A stretch of DNA of 64,000 nt, from positions 138,665,023 to 138,729,022 of the forward strand of contig CM061231.1 of assembly GCA_030844895.1 (NCBI GenBank), given 5' to 3'. The notes beneath the pieces were generated by a model, which saw nothing but the letters and a program-made list of their open reading frames with translations, ran no database searches and had not been told where the DNA came from. The DNA is from Ambrosia x helenae. Taxonomy: Eukaryota; Streptophyta; Magnoliopsida; Asterales; Asteraceae. How positions within the stretch are numbered: position 1 is the stretch's first letter; each line of letters starts with the position of its first letter. Shown here piece after piece: positions 1-11,000 of the stretch. Made by a program: the position numbers and the translations under genes.

Positions 1-285
1 GACTTTAACAAATCGTATAGCAAACCCAAAAGAATACCCCAATACATAAAGAATTCAAGAATACCAGTACGCAATACCATATAGTAACCAATGACCACCT
101 TGTAAGCTTTACCAATATGAATACTTAGCAAATCATAGGTTTTATGAATACCAAAACGTAGTTTGACACATCTTTTATGAAAACATAAGTTGATACAAGT
201 TTAAAGAATACAAGTACACAACATGTTTTCTCCCCGAAAGCAAAACAAGTAAGAAGTGGGGCCGTGAACTCACCTTGGATTGCGT
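1..285 (-). repeat. Eroded LTR-like fragment
   Basis: There is no open frame worth reporting. The stretch around 220-285 contains 'tgttttctcccc', a run of A/G, and then 'gtgaactcacctt', in the same order as inside the minus-strand LTR of element D near 47295-47360 and the LTR remnant near 33305-33360. I read it as the edge of a related LTR joined to the LINE that follows. The match is short and made by eye. Confidence 0.35.
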
Positions 286-2012
286 TCTTTAGAGGTGTGA
301 AGTTGGATAAAGAAGGTATGGTGCTTTCACATTTATTATATGCCGATGATGCTCTCATTCTTGGGGATTAGTCGGTGGAGAACGTGGTAACTATGGCTAG
401 AATTTTGAGGTGTTTTCACATGTGTTCGGGGTTGAAGACTAACATAAACAAGTCTAATTTGTATGGGGTTGGGTCTTGTGATAATGATGTGGACGATACG
501 GCTATGGTTATGGGCTGTAAACGCGGTGATCTTCCCTTCGATTATTTGGGTATTAGGGTGGGGGCAAATATGAATAGATGCTCGAATTGGAAGAAAGTAA
601 TGGAGGTGTTTGAGTCGAGACTTGCTATATGGAAGGCGAAGTTATTGTCCATCGGTGGTGGGGTGACGCTTATCAAAGCGGTGCTTGAAAACCTTCCTAT
701 TTACTATTTCTCCTTGTATAAAGCTCCCGGGACCATTATAGAAAAGCTTGAGCGAATTATGAAAAGATTCCTTTGGTCCGGTTCGAATGGATCTAATAAA
801 ATTCATTGGATTAGTTGGCAAATAGTTACTACTCTTAAGAGGCTTGGTGGTTTGGGTATTAAGAGATTGAAGGAGGTAAACGAAGCGCTCCTATTCAAAT
901 GGGCGTGGAGGTATGGAATGAGTCTAAATGCTTTGTGGCGAAAGGTGGTGGAGATGTGTCAAAAAAATAATAACATGTGGGAATGTTTACCGGTTAATAG
1001 ATATGCCACGGGTTGTTGAAAATCCATTGTTAAAGTAGCCAACTCTTTAAAGGCGAATGAGACGTTGTTGTATACTCTTATTCGTGCTAAGGTTGGTGGA
1101 GGGAATTCAGTCTGGTTTTGGTTGGATATATGGCTAGGTGACTGCGCGTTGAAGTATAAATGGCCTTTGTTATATCGCCCGGAAGATAACAAATCTTGCT
1201 ATGTTTCGGATAGACTCAAAAAGGTTAATAACCGGATGATTGTTGATGCGGATTGGTTTGGCTTGATGCAAAATTCCGAGGAGATTTCTCAATGGAATCA
1301 GCTCTGTGATGCGGTTGATGGTAAGGGGCTCTCGGATGTTAATGATAATTGGGTTTGGTCGGGGAAGAAAACAAACTTTTCTCTACTCAATCGGTTAGAA
1401 CAAGCATCTAGCATGGAGTTGATTATGGAAGCAACTTTGTGTTAAAGTGGGTCTCTTGGATTCCTTTAAAGTGTAGTATTATGGTTTGGAGGGCGGAGAT
1501 GAATAGATTGCCGACGAAGATTGAGCTAGTGAAAAGGAACATTGTTTTACCGAATACTATATGTCCTTGGTGTGAGTATAATGATGAGACGGTGATGCAT
1601 ATTCTTTCGCATTGTATCATAGCCGCTAATGTGTGGGATCGGATTGGGAGATGGTGTGGTTTGGAACCGATTTATGCGTTCGAAGTTAAGGACTTGTTAG
1701 AAGTGTATAAGTCGGTTAAAGGAGGTAAGATGATATAACAAATTGTTCATGGGCTGATTATAGTCACTTTGTGGATGCTTTGGAAAGCTCGAAACGATAC
1801 GGTGTTTAATGGGAAGAGGCCTAGTGTGGAAAACATAGTGGTGAGTATAAAGTCGATAGCTTATCTTTGGTTAAGGCATAGATCTAAATGTAATAGGTTA
1901 CTTTGGAAAGATTGATGTCGATGTCCTTTAGATTTGTTGTAATTGGGTTGTGCCGTCGGTCCTTGCTTTGAGGACCGGTTTGGCTTTTGTTAATGAAAGT
2001 TTTGTTTAAAAA
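286..2012 (+). mobile_element. 5'-truncated LINE (non-LTR retrotransposon), 3' end with short A tail
   Basis: The element enters in the middle of the reverse transcriptase, at the YADD catalytic box, and runs through the C-terminal zinc-binding domain into a short 3' UTR that ends in 'gtttaaaaaa'. The endonuclease and the first half of the RT are missing. This is the usual outcome of incomplete target-primed reverse transcription. No target-site duplication could be recognised, because the 5' junction merges into LTR-like DNA. Confidence 0.85.
290..1915 (+). pseudogene. LINE ORF2 remnant: end of reverse transcriptase plus zf-RVT domain
   Basis: The translated relic starts near LLYADDALILGD, the RT active-site box with its two aspartates. 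It continues through the typical plant LINE segments YLGIRVGANM, GGVTLIKAVLENLPIYY and IHWISW. After these comes the zinc-binding RVT domain, with ICPWCEYNDETVMHILSHC near 1556-1616. The C-terminal tail LWMLWKARNDTVF near 1770-1803 ends at about 1915. In-frame stops lie just after LGD (about 369), at 1017-1019 and at 1736-1738. The first two are TAG and TGA where a tryptophan codon is expected, consistent with G-to-A decay. The frame also shifts between about 1390 and 1435. It is a dead copy that cannot encode a working protein. Confidence 0.85.
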
Positions 2013-2850
2013 ATGGTATATCCTTGTGTGTTGTTGAGGATCTATGGTATGGCCTGGGTCCGGTGTTTTTTTTAATGGGTAAATTGATAAGTATGGTTTT
2101 AGAGAAAGACAAATTAAACTGGTTGTTTTCTTTTCTTTTCTTTTCTTTTTAGTAAAAACACTTTTGATTAACTCTTGGTTGTATAATTTTTTAATTTATT
2201 CTTTATGAACATCAACAGTTTTGGATAAGAACTGGTTATATAATTTAATTTATTTTTTAAACGCTAAAGGGTTTTAGATAAAAAAAAACTATGTTATATA
2301 ATTTTATTTATTTATTTGAAATGTTAAGAAACTTAAAGTAGATAAGATTAAAAATTTAGAAACTGAAAGGTATGGTTTTATTTATTTGAAAGTTTGAGGA
2401 TTTAATCAGTAAAAATAATATAATGAGGGTGTGCATTTAGCAACACTCAACGAATATTTATATCAAACCAAATAGAAAATGAATGTCCTTTATCCTTCTC
2501 TAAAGTCTAAACACCAAGGGGTATAACCAAATAAAAAATAACGAATCCAATCCCTTGTTCACCATCTAAGATCTAGTAACAAAAAAGAAAGTCCAAAAAT
2601 ATTTCATTTCAGTCAACTTTAACAAAATTTTATTCGATTTGTTTCCTTGTAAACAAAATTTAAATCCATGAATCTTTTACAACTCACCTTATGCTTTACG
2701 TCGACTTCCAGTCTAGCTCAACGACAAAACCATCTCCACCGATCATTTCCAATCCAACGGCTCTCCTTCTTTTAACACATTTTGCATGCCTGCCCCACCT
2801 ATTCAACTCTCTTATCAATTATGATTCTCCTGAAATAAAACCCATTATTA
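2013..2850. other. AT-rich spacer upstream of the PIP5K gene
   Basis: This is AT-rich DNA with homopolymer runs (for example a repeated TTTTC stretch near 2127-2150) and no convincing coding frame. It probably holds the distal promoter of the kinase gene downstream. No specific element could be named. Confidence 0.4.
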
Positions 2851-3162
2851 TAACAGAATATTATTATTATTATTATTATTCCCTATTTTTTTCCCCAATT
2901 TATTTACCTTAAATCCTCTCACACCATACACACACACACACATGGAACTGTGTCTGTAGTCTGTACTCACGTCACAAGTTCATCATATAATAATTCATAA
3001 TAATAAATCAATACTAATAATAATAATAATAATCAGATGATGTATTATTAATTCACCGGTGGATCTTACTGATTTTGTTGATCTACCCAGGGTTGATGCA
3101 GATATTTACATATATTTGAACTGATTTGATTTGGTTTGGTTTCGTCTGATTCGGTTGTTCAG
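2851..3162 (+). promoter_or_regulatory. Putative promoter and non-coding first exon of the PIP5K gene
   Basis: Short ATT, CA and AAT microsatellites are followed by a leader-like stretch that ends in '...gttgttcag' directly before 'gtgagttttc', a near-consensus plant 5' splice site. The matching acceptor 'attgtttcag' ends at 5050, three bases before the ATG of the kinase gene. This implies a 5'-UTR exon and a leader intron of about 1.9 kb. The transcription start was not located, and no clear TATA box was assigned. Confidence 0.5.
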
Positions 3163-5050
3163 GTGAGTTTTCTCGGTTTATGAATCGTCATTGAGTTTAT
3201 AGCTATTTGATATTGTTAGCGTATTTATATGTGTTAATGTTTGATGGTATGTTCGGTTTATGAATCGTCATTCAGTTTTCTCAATGATTTTTGCCGGTTA
3301 TAGTGAGTTTGAATCGTCGTTGAGTTTATAGCTATTTGATTTTGCTTGTTTATTTGTGTTAATGCTTGCTGATTCACTCGTATTAGGATATGTGAAACTT
3401 ATCATGAATAAGCGGAATATATGCAGGTGAGTTTTATCGAGGTTTTATTGCCGGTTATAATGAATTTGAATCTGGATTGTTCTGTGCGAAACGTAGAAGG
3501 ATTAAGTGGAATGATTTTGATTGTGTTGTGTTTGATGGACAGTGTTGCGCGAAACGGGAGTAATGCTATGTATGTGTTTTGCATCTGGATTGTTTTGGTA
3601 GTGCAGAAATTTGTTGATGTAGATTAGGTAGTTGAGGAAAAATGCAACAGAGTATAGGTCTTTTTTTGTTGTTAATTTGGTTTACCTATTCAGGTGGTTT
3701 GGGAGGCTGTGCTTTAGTCAAAGTCAATTTGGTATTAATATGTAATAGTTGTTAGATATTCCATGTATCAAAATGTGAATTGGCTTTGATTTTAATAGTT
3801 ATCTGGATATATATTTTTTAATGAATGGATGGATCTTGCTCTATACATATGTGTCCAATTATATGTTATTTTATAGTTAATTACTTTAGGATACAATACA
3901 ACATTAATATTTGTAGCCACAAAACTAAGATTTGTGTGGATAAATAGATAATTGGTCCTATTGACGCTCAATTTTACTACTCGCTCATTTTCTTCACTGT
4001 CCAGAGTTGTGTTGTTTTGTATATGGATCAAGATTTTGTTGGGCTGGCTTAATTCACAAGTCGGTTGGAATTTGGATTAGCTTAATTGACAAGTCGGATT
4101 GGATTAGAATAAGATTCAAACAAGTTGGTTAGGAGTCCTTGAAAATGAATTTCGAAATGTTATTAATTCAAGAGTCATAGGATAACAGTTAGAGCTGGGT
4201 TAGTGATTAAGCTTGAAGTTTCTTAATCCTATATATACCCGAGTTATAGGCCATATTATGTAATCGGTTTTCCTTTTAAGTTAATGATAGCTTTGTGATG
4301 GAGCTATGATTTAAATTCCTAAGTGTTCTACGTTTTTGGTTTACCAATTCTTTGGATATTTAAATGATATGCAACTTTGAATTAAAATCTTCAAATTCCA
4401 TTAGTCAGATATAAAACTTTGTCTTTTTTCTTTGGCATGCATTCTTTAAGCTCATTATGTCTTGTTCTTAGAGAACATAAAGTAAGTGTTGCAAATTTAC
4501 CTATGTTAAAACATCTACACACACAAAAGCTAACACAATTGCGGTACTAGAATATAAACCGATTTGGGATCAGGAAGTGTTATTTACCAGGTTTCAGAAA
4601 CTAGTACATGGTATGCTTAGAATGTTCATTTCAACTTGTCTTTCCAATAAACTTAAATATATGTTATATGGAATTTTTTCTGTGTTATGACCTGATATCA
4701 AACTGGGCACATTTAACTACCTGACAGAAATGCCACTAAATCTTTTAAATAGTCTTAAAAGTAAAATGTAGATATTCATCATGAAAGAATGTGAGGTTCT
4801 TCATGTATGAATGAGACTCACATTCTCTTAGGTTTACATGTAAAGTGATCTTGAAGGTGTTGCAAGTCATGAATGAACTGATAGCTGGATTCTTGTTTAG
4901 TTTTGTTTAAGCATCTCTTCTGCTTAATAACTTCATTTCCATCAGTTAAAATTTGTTTTAGAGACAATATTTTTTGGTTGCAAATTGCAATATTACCATT
5001 GATTGTATTTCAGTCTGATAACGTTTGGTGTGTATTCCTCATTGTTTCAG
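3163..5050 (+). other. Leader intron of the PIP5K gene
   Basis: The intron runs from GTGAGT to TTTCAG and is T-rich throughout, as expected for a plant intron. I saw no gene or clear mobile element inside it. Two similar GT-rich stretches ('ggttta tgaatcgtcatt') recur near 3174-3260, a small local duplication. Confidence 0.5.
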
Positions 5051-5052
5051 AA

Positions 5053-8000
5053 TGTCTGAGGAGATAAAGTTAAATGGAGATGTTTACTTTGGTAACGTGA
5101 AGGGTAAAATTCCTCATGGCATGGGTAAATATACGTGGTCAGATGGTACAGTTTACGATGGTAACTGGGAAGATGGAAAAATGTCTGGGAGAGGGCAAAT
5201 CTCGTGGCCATCTGGAACAAGTTACGAGGGTGATTTTTCTGGGGGTTATCTTCATGGTTTTGGAACATTGACTAACCTGATGGATCTGTATACAAAGGCT
5301 CCTGGAGATTGAGCACTGAGAACGGGGTTGGAAGAAAGCAGTACAGTAATTCTGATGTTTATGATGGTTGTTGGAAAGACGGTGTGCATGAAGGCAGTGG
5401 TAAGTATGCTTGGAGTAATGGCAACATTTATATTGGAAACTGGAAAGCTGGAAAAATGTGTGGTAGAGGAGTGATGAAATGGCTGAATGGTGACATTTTT
5501 GATGGTTCATGGTCAAATGGCCATAGACATGGAACAGGTGTCTACAGGTTTGCCGATGGCAGTTATTATTTCGGGACATGGACCAAAGGACTCAAGGATG
5601 GACAAGGCACACTTTATGCCGCAGGAAGAAAGTGCAAGTCCCAATCTTTTAGAAGATTTGACAAAAAGAAAGGCCTGGTATCTGATGGTTCTTCTGGTAG
5701 GTCTGAGAAATTCAGGGATGTGGAACGCAATGTTGGTCGAAGTCTATCTGAAAAAGTTTCGTTCAATGGATTCTTTAGAGACTCAGGTCGAATATTAAGC
5801 AAGAGATTGCCACCCGAAGAAGATTATAGCATTGGGGAATCTGCTAGAGAGTTGTCTATTTCTGAGAACGTAGAGATGTTATCTCATATTTCAGACGAAG
5901 GGGAAAGTGAACTAGACAGTGATAGTACAGTGGCCTGGGAAAGGGAGTATATGCAAGGTGTTTTAATGAAAGAACGGGTTAAGAATAATGCAGGATTATC
6001 TTCCAAAAGCAAACAGCAGAGCAAATCGCATGCAAATGAAGTGAAGCCTAAATCATGTGTGGACATTTTTGAAGGCCATAAAAGCTACCTGCTGATGCTA
6101 AATCTGCAATTAGGTATCAGGTAAATGAACTCAACTTGAACTCTGTATGTCATTAAACTCTGTTTCATTTTTTTTTGTGGGACTGTAATACTCAGTATTA
6201 AAGCAGCATAGTATATTATAGAAACTGTCAATAAGACAACAGGAGAAGAGAGTCCTAGAGAAGATAACATATCAAATCAAATCACTTTGAATGTTTATCA
6301 TCCATATAACATCGAGCTATACGCCTATACCCACTGCACAATGTTCTACGTACATACCATCAAGCCCAGAATTGACCTCTAGAATGTTATCCATAACACG
6401 GATTTAACCTAAGAGGAAAGAAGACCTCATTTTTTAAATCAATTTTTTTCTGAAGCCTTTCTATTTACTCTGAAATTGATACCAGATATTGTTTTAGATG
6501 GTTCTTTACTGGTGTACCTTATATACAACGTTCTTTAAAAATGATAGATTCATGTTTGTAAATCGAATCACCAGGATACTTCTCCAAGGTTCACAGTGAC
6601 AACTATTACTAGGCAGTACAAGAAACTTTTCTAAATTGAAATAACAAAAACTTCTGCATAAGGTATTCTGATACGGATCCAGGCCCAAGTGAAGACCCAC
6701 CCGATGACAACAACAATGTAATCGGCCCATCCGAAAGTGGCTAAGGAAAACCCGATTGACACAATTGCCCTCCAACCTTTTCTTTTCGTTTATGATTATC
6801 TCTTTTGTTATTTCAAATTCATGTTTATCTCTTTAAACTTTAGTTATCTTTATGTTTTACTTTTCCTATTTAAAGTATTGTAATCAAGGGTTGGAGGAGA
6901 GTTTTTTTGAATAAAAAGTTATCTTCGAAAGCTTCTGTCTTTCGTTTCTTTCCATTCGATCAACCGAAGGGAAGGCATCAAGCTAGGACTTCTAGCTTCC
7001 ACTATACGAATCCGTATCAAGTGGTATCAGCAGCACCAGGCTAATCAAGATGTCGGATCGCGAGGGAGATCGTCGTCCCAACCGTAGAGTCGCCGCCGGA
7101 GGCAACGGTCATGAACAGCGTGACCCGCGTGACATTGAGATTGAAAGACTTCAGCAACGGGTTCGTGAGCTCGAGTTTAATCAGCAGCAACGTGATCAAG
7201 ATGATTCAGCTACAGATTCGGACGTCTGGGATGAACGCGATGCAGCTTACGAAGTCTTTGGCAGGCGTCATCGTCTGCGCACACCCCCACCCCCACCACA
7301 GGCTGATCCCATCCGTTCTCTGGGTATTCGGACTGAAATCCCGGAGTTTGAGGGCCGTATGCAGCCAGACGACTTCATTGACTGGCTACAAACTGTTGAG
7401 CGCGTGTTTGATCTGCGCCAAATTCCAGAAAACTTAAAGGTGAAACTTGTTGCCATCCGTTTACGAAAATATGCGTCTTTATGGTGGGAGCATGTACAGA
7501 CCAAACGCCATCGGGAAGGTAAAACCAAGGTAGAAACGTGGGATAAGATGAAACGCCTCTTAAGGTCGAAGTTTTTACCAGTTAATCATAAGCAAGATGC
7601 TTTCTTGGACTACCACAACTTGAAACAAAACAACCTTTCGGTAGAAGAATTGATTGTCGAGTTTGAACAACTCCGTTTACGGTGTGGAATCGAGGAAAGC
7701 GAGGAACAAACGATCGCTCGTTTCTTGGCAATCTTGCGCCAAGATATTTCTGACATTGTTTATTTGCAGCAATATTGGTCGTTTTCGGATGTGTGCAGGT
7801 TAGCTCAGCGTGTGGAGAAGCAATTGGCTGCAAAATACAAGGCGCCGGCGACACGTTTTTCGGCTCGACCCACAGGCTCATCTAACAGCCCCAGAACCAT
7901 TCCTGTCAAAGCCGATCCACCACCAAACACCCCACCTGTTATTCCAACCGGCTCAGGTCCGAGTGCATTACGTTGTTACAAATGTCAAGGCCTCGGTCAT

Positions 8001-11000
8001 CTAAAACGTGACTGCCCAAACAAACAACTTGTCGCTTTTGTTGACGACCCACAACCCGCCTATGACACTGATGAGGCCGAGAATACAGCTGCAGCCGAGG
8101 AGGTTGTCTATCCAGACCATGGCGAATCTCTTGTTATTCAGCGAATTCTAAACACACATGTAGCAGCCCCGGTAGATGATACCACGTGGCTTCGAACCAA
8201 CATCTTTCGAACCAAGTGCACCGCCAAGGGTAAAGTTTGCACTATTATTATTGATGGAGGGAGTTGTGAAAATATTGTAGCTACTTCAATGGTCGAAAAG
8301 TTGAATCTCCCACTACAGCCACATCCCGAGCCGTACCAACTTACGTGGCTAAAGAAAGGTAATCTACTCAAAGTTACCCATCGTTGTCTGGTTCAATTTT
8401 CTATTGGCAATAAGTATACGGATGAGGTATGGTGCGAGGTCTTGCCTATGGACGCTTGTCACATCTTATTGGGCCGACCTTGGCAATATGATCGGCGTGT
8501 CAAACACGATGGGTTCCGTAACACTTATAGCTTCAAAAAAGATGGTATCAATATCACTTTAGCTCCTTTCGATCCACGCGATCAAGGTTCCGAATCGATG
8601 TTACTTTCCAAGACCGACTTCACAGGCCTTACCAAAGTCAACCCGCCACACATTATTTTTGGTTTAATTGTTGCAGAAGAAAACCCCGAAATCCCGACTA
8701 TACCCCCTGATGTGCAGCCTTTATTGGCTGAATTTCATGATGTTTTTCCAGCCGATATACCCCCGGGTCTACCACTCGTCCGCGAGATCCAACACTGCAT
8801 CGATTTCTTGCCCGGTTCAAGCATTCCTAATAAACCGGCTTACCGCATGAACCCAAAGGAATTCGCTGAATTACACCGTCAGGTTACTGAGCTTTTGGAC
8901 AAAGGCCTTATTCGGGAGAGCATGAGTCCTTGTGCTGTTCCCGCACTTTTGGTTCCCAAACCGGGCGGCGCGTTTCGTATGTGCATTGACAGTCGAGCAG
9001 TTAACAAGATAACAATCAAGTATAGGTTTCCAATACCTCGATTTGATGATTTGCTTGATCACTTACATGGGGCAAAGGTTTTCTCAAAGATTGATCTACG
9101 TAGTGGCTACCACCAAATCCGTATGCGACCGGGTGATGAATGGAAGACGGCTTTTAAAACGAGGGATGGCTTATACGAATGGATGGTTATGCCTTTCGGA
9201 TTGTCAAATGCACCAAGTACCTTTATGCGACTCATGAATCACATCTTCAAACCTTTTATTGGTCGATGTGTTGTCGTTTATTTTGACGACATTCTGGTAT
9301 TCAGCAACGATGTGCCTCAGCATTTGCTCCACCTCCGACAGATTTTTCTCATCCTGCGAGAACAAAAGTTGTACGCCAATGCAAAAAAATGTCACTTTCT
9401 CTCTTCCGAAGTTATCTTCTTGGGTTACTTGGTTTCGGGCAACGGAATTCGCATGGATATTTCCAAAGTCTCGGCCATCACCACTTGGCCAACCCCAAAG
9501 TCTTTACATGATGTTCGAAGTTTTCATGGTCTCGCTTCCTTTTACCGTCGTTTTATCCGGAATTTTAGCTCCATTGTTGCTCCTATTACTGAATGTCTCA
9601 AAAGCAGCAAGTTTTCGTGGCCCACTGCAGCTCAAAAATCCTTTGAAACACTTAAGAAAGCTGTTACGCAAGCACCTGTTTTGGCACTCCCTGACTTCGA
9701 ACAGGTCTTTCAAGTCGAATGTGACGCTTCGGGCGTCGGAATTGGAGGAGTTTTATCCCAGCAACATCGTCCCATTGCCTTCTTCAGTGAAAAGTTGAGC
9801 GATACAAGGCGTAGGTACAGCACCTATGATAAAGAGTTTTACGCGATTATTCGTAGTCTCGAGTATTGGCGACATTATTTGCTCCCGGCTGAATTCATTC
9901 TCTACTCTGACCATCAAGCTCTCAAGTACATTCAAGGTCAAGCTAAACTCAACCCCAGGCATGCTAAGTGGGTGGAAACTTTGCAAGATTTTAATTTTGT
10001 TATTCGACACAAAGCCGGCTCTGCCAACTCTGTCGCAGATGCGCTAAGTCGTCGCCCCGCCTATGTCACTTCGCTAGCTTTTGAGGTAATTGGTTTTAAT
10101 TCGTTTGCTAACTTATACCAGGATGACCCGGATTTTAAAGAACTGTGGTCAAAAACTCTACAAGGCCCGTATCAAAGTTTTGTACAACAGGGTGGTTTAC
10201 TTTATAAAGGACACCGTCTGTGTGTTCCTATCTCTTCGTTCCGGGAAGCTATCGTCCTTGAATGTCATCAAGGCGCCTTAGCGGGTCATTTCGGTCGAGC
10301 AAAGACCACAGCCTTGGTACAGGATCGGTTTTATTGGCCTAAATTGTCTAGAGAGGTCTCCAAGGTTATCAACAGGTGTCGCACTTGTCATGTGGCCAAA
10401 ACTCACAACACAAATCAAGGGCTATATACGCCGCTACCGGTTCCTGTTCGTCCGTGGGAAGATGTGAGCATTGATTTTGTTTTGGGCTTGCCTTTGACGC
10501 AACGAAAGAAGGATTCGATTATGGTGGTCGTTGATAGATTTTCTAAGATGGCGCATTTTATTCCGTGTGTCAAGACATATGATGCTTCTCAGGTCGCGCG
10601 TCTTTATTTTTCCGAAATTGTCCGTTTACACGGTGTTCCTAAAACTATAACTTCTGACCGTGATGTTAAGTTCGTTAGTCATTTTTGGCGTACATTATGG
10701 AAGCGCTTAGGTGCAAAGTTACAGTTTAGTAGTTCCCACCATCCGCAAACCGATGGTCAGACGGAAGTTACAAACCGGAGCTTGGGAAATTTATTGCGCA
10801 GCCTTGTCGGGGATAATCCGAAAAAGTGGGACCTTGTTCTTCCTCAAGCTGAATTTGCATACAATCGTTCTAATCATAGCTCTACTGGCCGCAGCCCGTT
10901 TTTTGTTGTTTATGGTCGCAATCCCTTCACCCCGCTTGATTTAGCTCCATTTCCAGAGGTCGAACATTTCAGTGCAGAAGGAGACGAACAGGCCGTGCAA

